64,000 nt of DNA from Lachnospiraceae bacterium. GTDB lineage: Bacteria; Bacillota; Clostridia; Lachnospirales; Lachnospiraceae. This document shows, piece after piece, positions 63,480 through 64,000 of the stretch. The DNA lies in NCBI GenBank assembly GCA_910573755.1, contig CAJTBO010000015.1, positions 1 through 64,000 of the forward strand, read 5' to 3'. A program made the position numbers and the translations under genes. Each line of letters opens with the position of its first letter. Position 1 is the first letter of the stretch. The notes under the pieces were generated by a model. That model saw nothing but the letters and a program-made list of their open reading frames with translations, searched no databases and had not been told where the DNA came from.

Positions 63480-64000
63480 ATGCGGCTCAATAAGTTTCTT
63501 TCCTCTCACGGGGTATGTTCCAGACGGGAAGCGGATAAACTCATTATGCAGGGAAAGGTGACGGTAAACGGTGCGCCCGGCGGGACGGGGCAGAGCGTGT
63601 CTAAGGAGGATATCGTGACGGTCGGCGGCGAGCGGATTTTTGGCGAAAGAGAGCCTGTGGTGCTTGCCTATCACAAACCGGCAGGGGTGACCTGTTCCGG
63701 GAAGGATGCCCATGCGGAGAAACTGATCACGGATATGATCGACTATCCGGTGCGGCTGACCTATGCGGGACGGCTGGATAAGGATTCCACCGGGCTGATC
63801 CTGATGACCAATGACGGTGATCTGATCGATGCCATGATGCGCGGCGCAAACCGGCATGAAAAGGAATATATTGTCACTGTAAAAAGGGAGATCACGCCTG
63901 ATTTTCTGGAGAACATGGCGCAGGGGGTGTATCTGAAGGATCTGCATATCCGCACCAGAAAATGCCGGCTCAGACAGATGGATGAGCGTACCTTTTCCAT
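63480..64000 (+). CDS. RsuA/RluB-family pseudouridine synthase, partial
   Basis: Open at the window edge (about 173 residues visible). An S4 RNA-binding domain (MRLNKFLSSHGVCSRREADK to VTVNG) is followed by the synthase domain with the catalytic Asp in YAGRLDKDSTGLILMTNDG, and YHKPAGVTCS before it. Members modify single uridines in 16S or 23S rRNA; the subclass (RluB, RluF, RsuA) is not settled here. GAGGG lies about eight bases before ATG 63480; in-frame ATGs at 63459 and 63465 are alternatives. Confidence 0.88.
   Translation, partial: MRLNKFLSSHGVCSRREADKLIMQGKVTVNGAPGGTGQSVSKEDIVTVGGERIFGEREPVVLAYHKPAGVTCSGKDAHAEKLITDMIDYPVRLTYAGRLDKDSTGLILMTNDGDLIDAMMRGANRHEKEYIVTVKREITPDFLENMAQGVYLKDLHIRTRKCRLRQMDERTFS

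Overview
The window looks like chromosome from an endospore-forming member of the Clostridia, most likely Lachnospiraceae. The evidence is a division and cell-wall cluster with tandem class B penicillin-binding proteins, a spoIIGA-sigE pair with sigG, a ylmC/ymxH-type sporulation gene, nrdR, efp, an ECF sigma/DUF4179-type anti-sigma pair and a DUF5688-type protein. Core genes are moderately GC-rich, while the first 17 kb is mostly AT-rich accessory DNA. Genus and species cannot be named from sequence alone.

Region 1 (1-17163) is two mobile elements stacked in tandem against the start codon of ychF. The left one (about 1-4879) is the decayed end of an integrative element: a TetR-type regulator with a divergent CDF-like transporter, a sigma-70-like/HTH/winged-helix module, a truncated IS transposase, and a tyrosine integrase with a nonsense codon and a frameshift. 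The right one (4880-17163) is a compact genomic island. It is bounded by a 14-bp direct repeat that includes the ychF start codon, and it has paired 11-bp integrase arm-type repeats near both ends plus intact xis and int. Its cargo is defence-like: dinD, a three-gene ABC-three-component (ABC-3C) operon, a broken type IIG/ISP restriction-modification gene, an unknown protein with a C-terminal membrane anchor, and a Schlafen/AlbA_2 protein. An oriT-like hairpin cluster and a long inverted repeat precede xis.

Region 2 (17164-32717) mixes core and accessory genes: ychF, lgt, a hipBA relic whose toxin kinase domain is deleted, a metallophosphoesterase with a cytosolic ParB-like/BMP-domain protein, a ferredoxin-type aldo/keto reductase, a second decayed integrative-element fragment (deleted sigma factor plus a Bce-like ABC transporter), a MATE exporter, and an ECF sigma/anti-sigma pair.

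Region 3 (32718-47915) is the dcw cluster (mraZ, rsmH, ftsL, two class B PBPs, mraY, murD, ftsW/spoVE, ftsQ/divIB, ftsZ), followed by spoIIGA-sigE, a convergent sigG and ylmC. murE, murF, murG and murB are absent from the cluster. Genes here build the septum and then activate the first sporulation sigma factors.

Region 4 (47916-64000) is housekeeping: nrdR, yqeG-like phosphatase, aroE-aroK-aroQ (aroE carries a 36-bp tandem-repeat insertion), bacteriohemerythrin, efp, tRNA-Arg(CCG), an SH3-domain surface protein, gdhA behind a leader with nested intrinsic terminators, and two adjacent potassium-uptake systems (trkA-trkH and ktrB-ktrA types). The window ends inside an RsuA/RluB-family pseudouridine synthase.

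The most notable items are the tandem element accretion at the ychF start codon with element-supplied ribosome-binding sites, the ABC-3C defence operon, the structured region before xis, the gdhA attenuator, and the repeat-expanded aroE.
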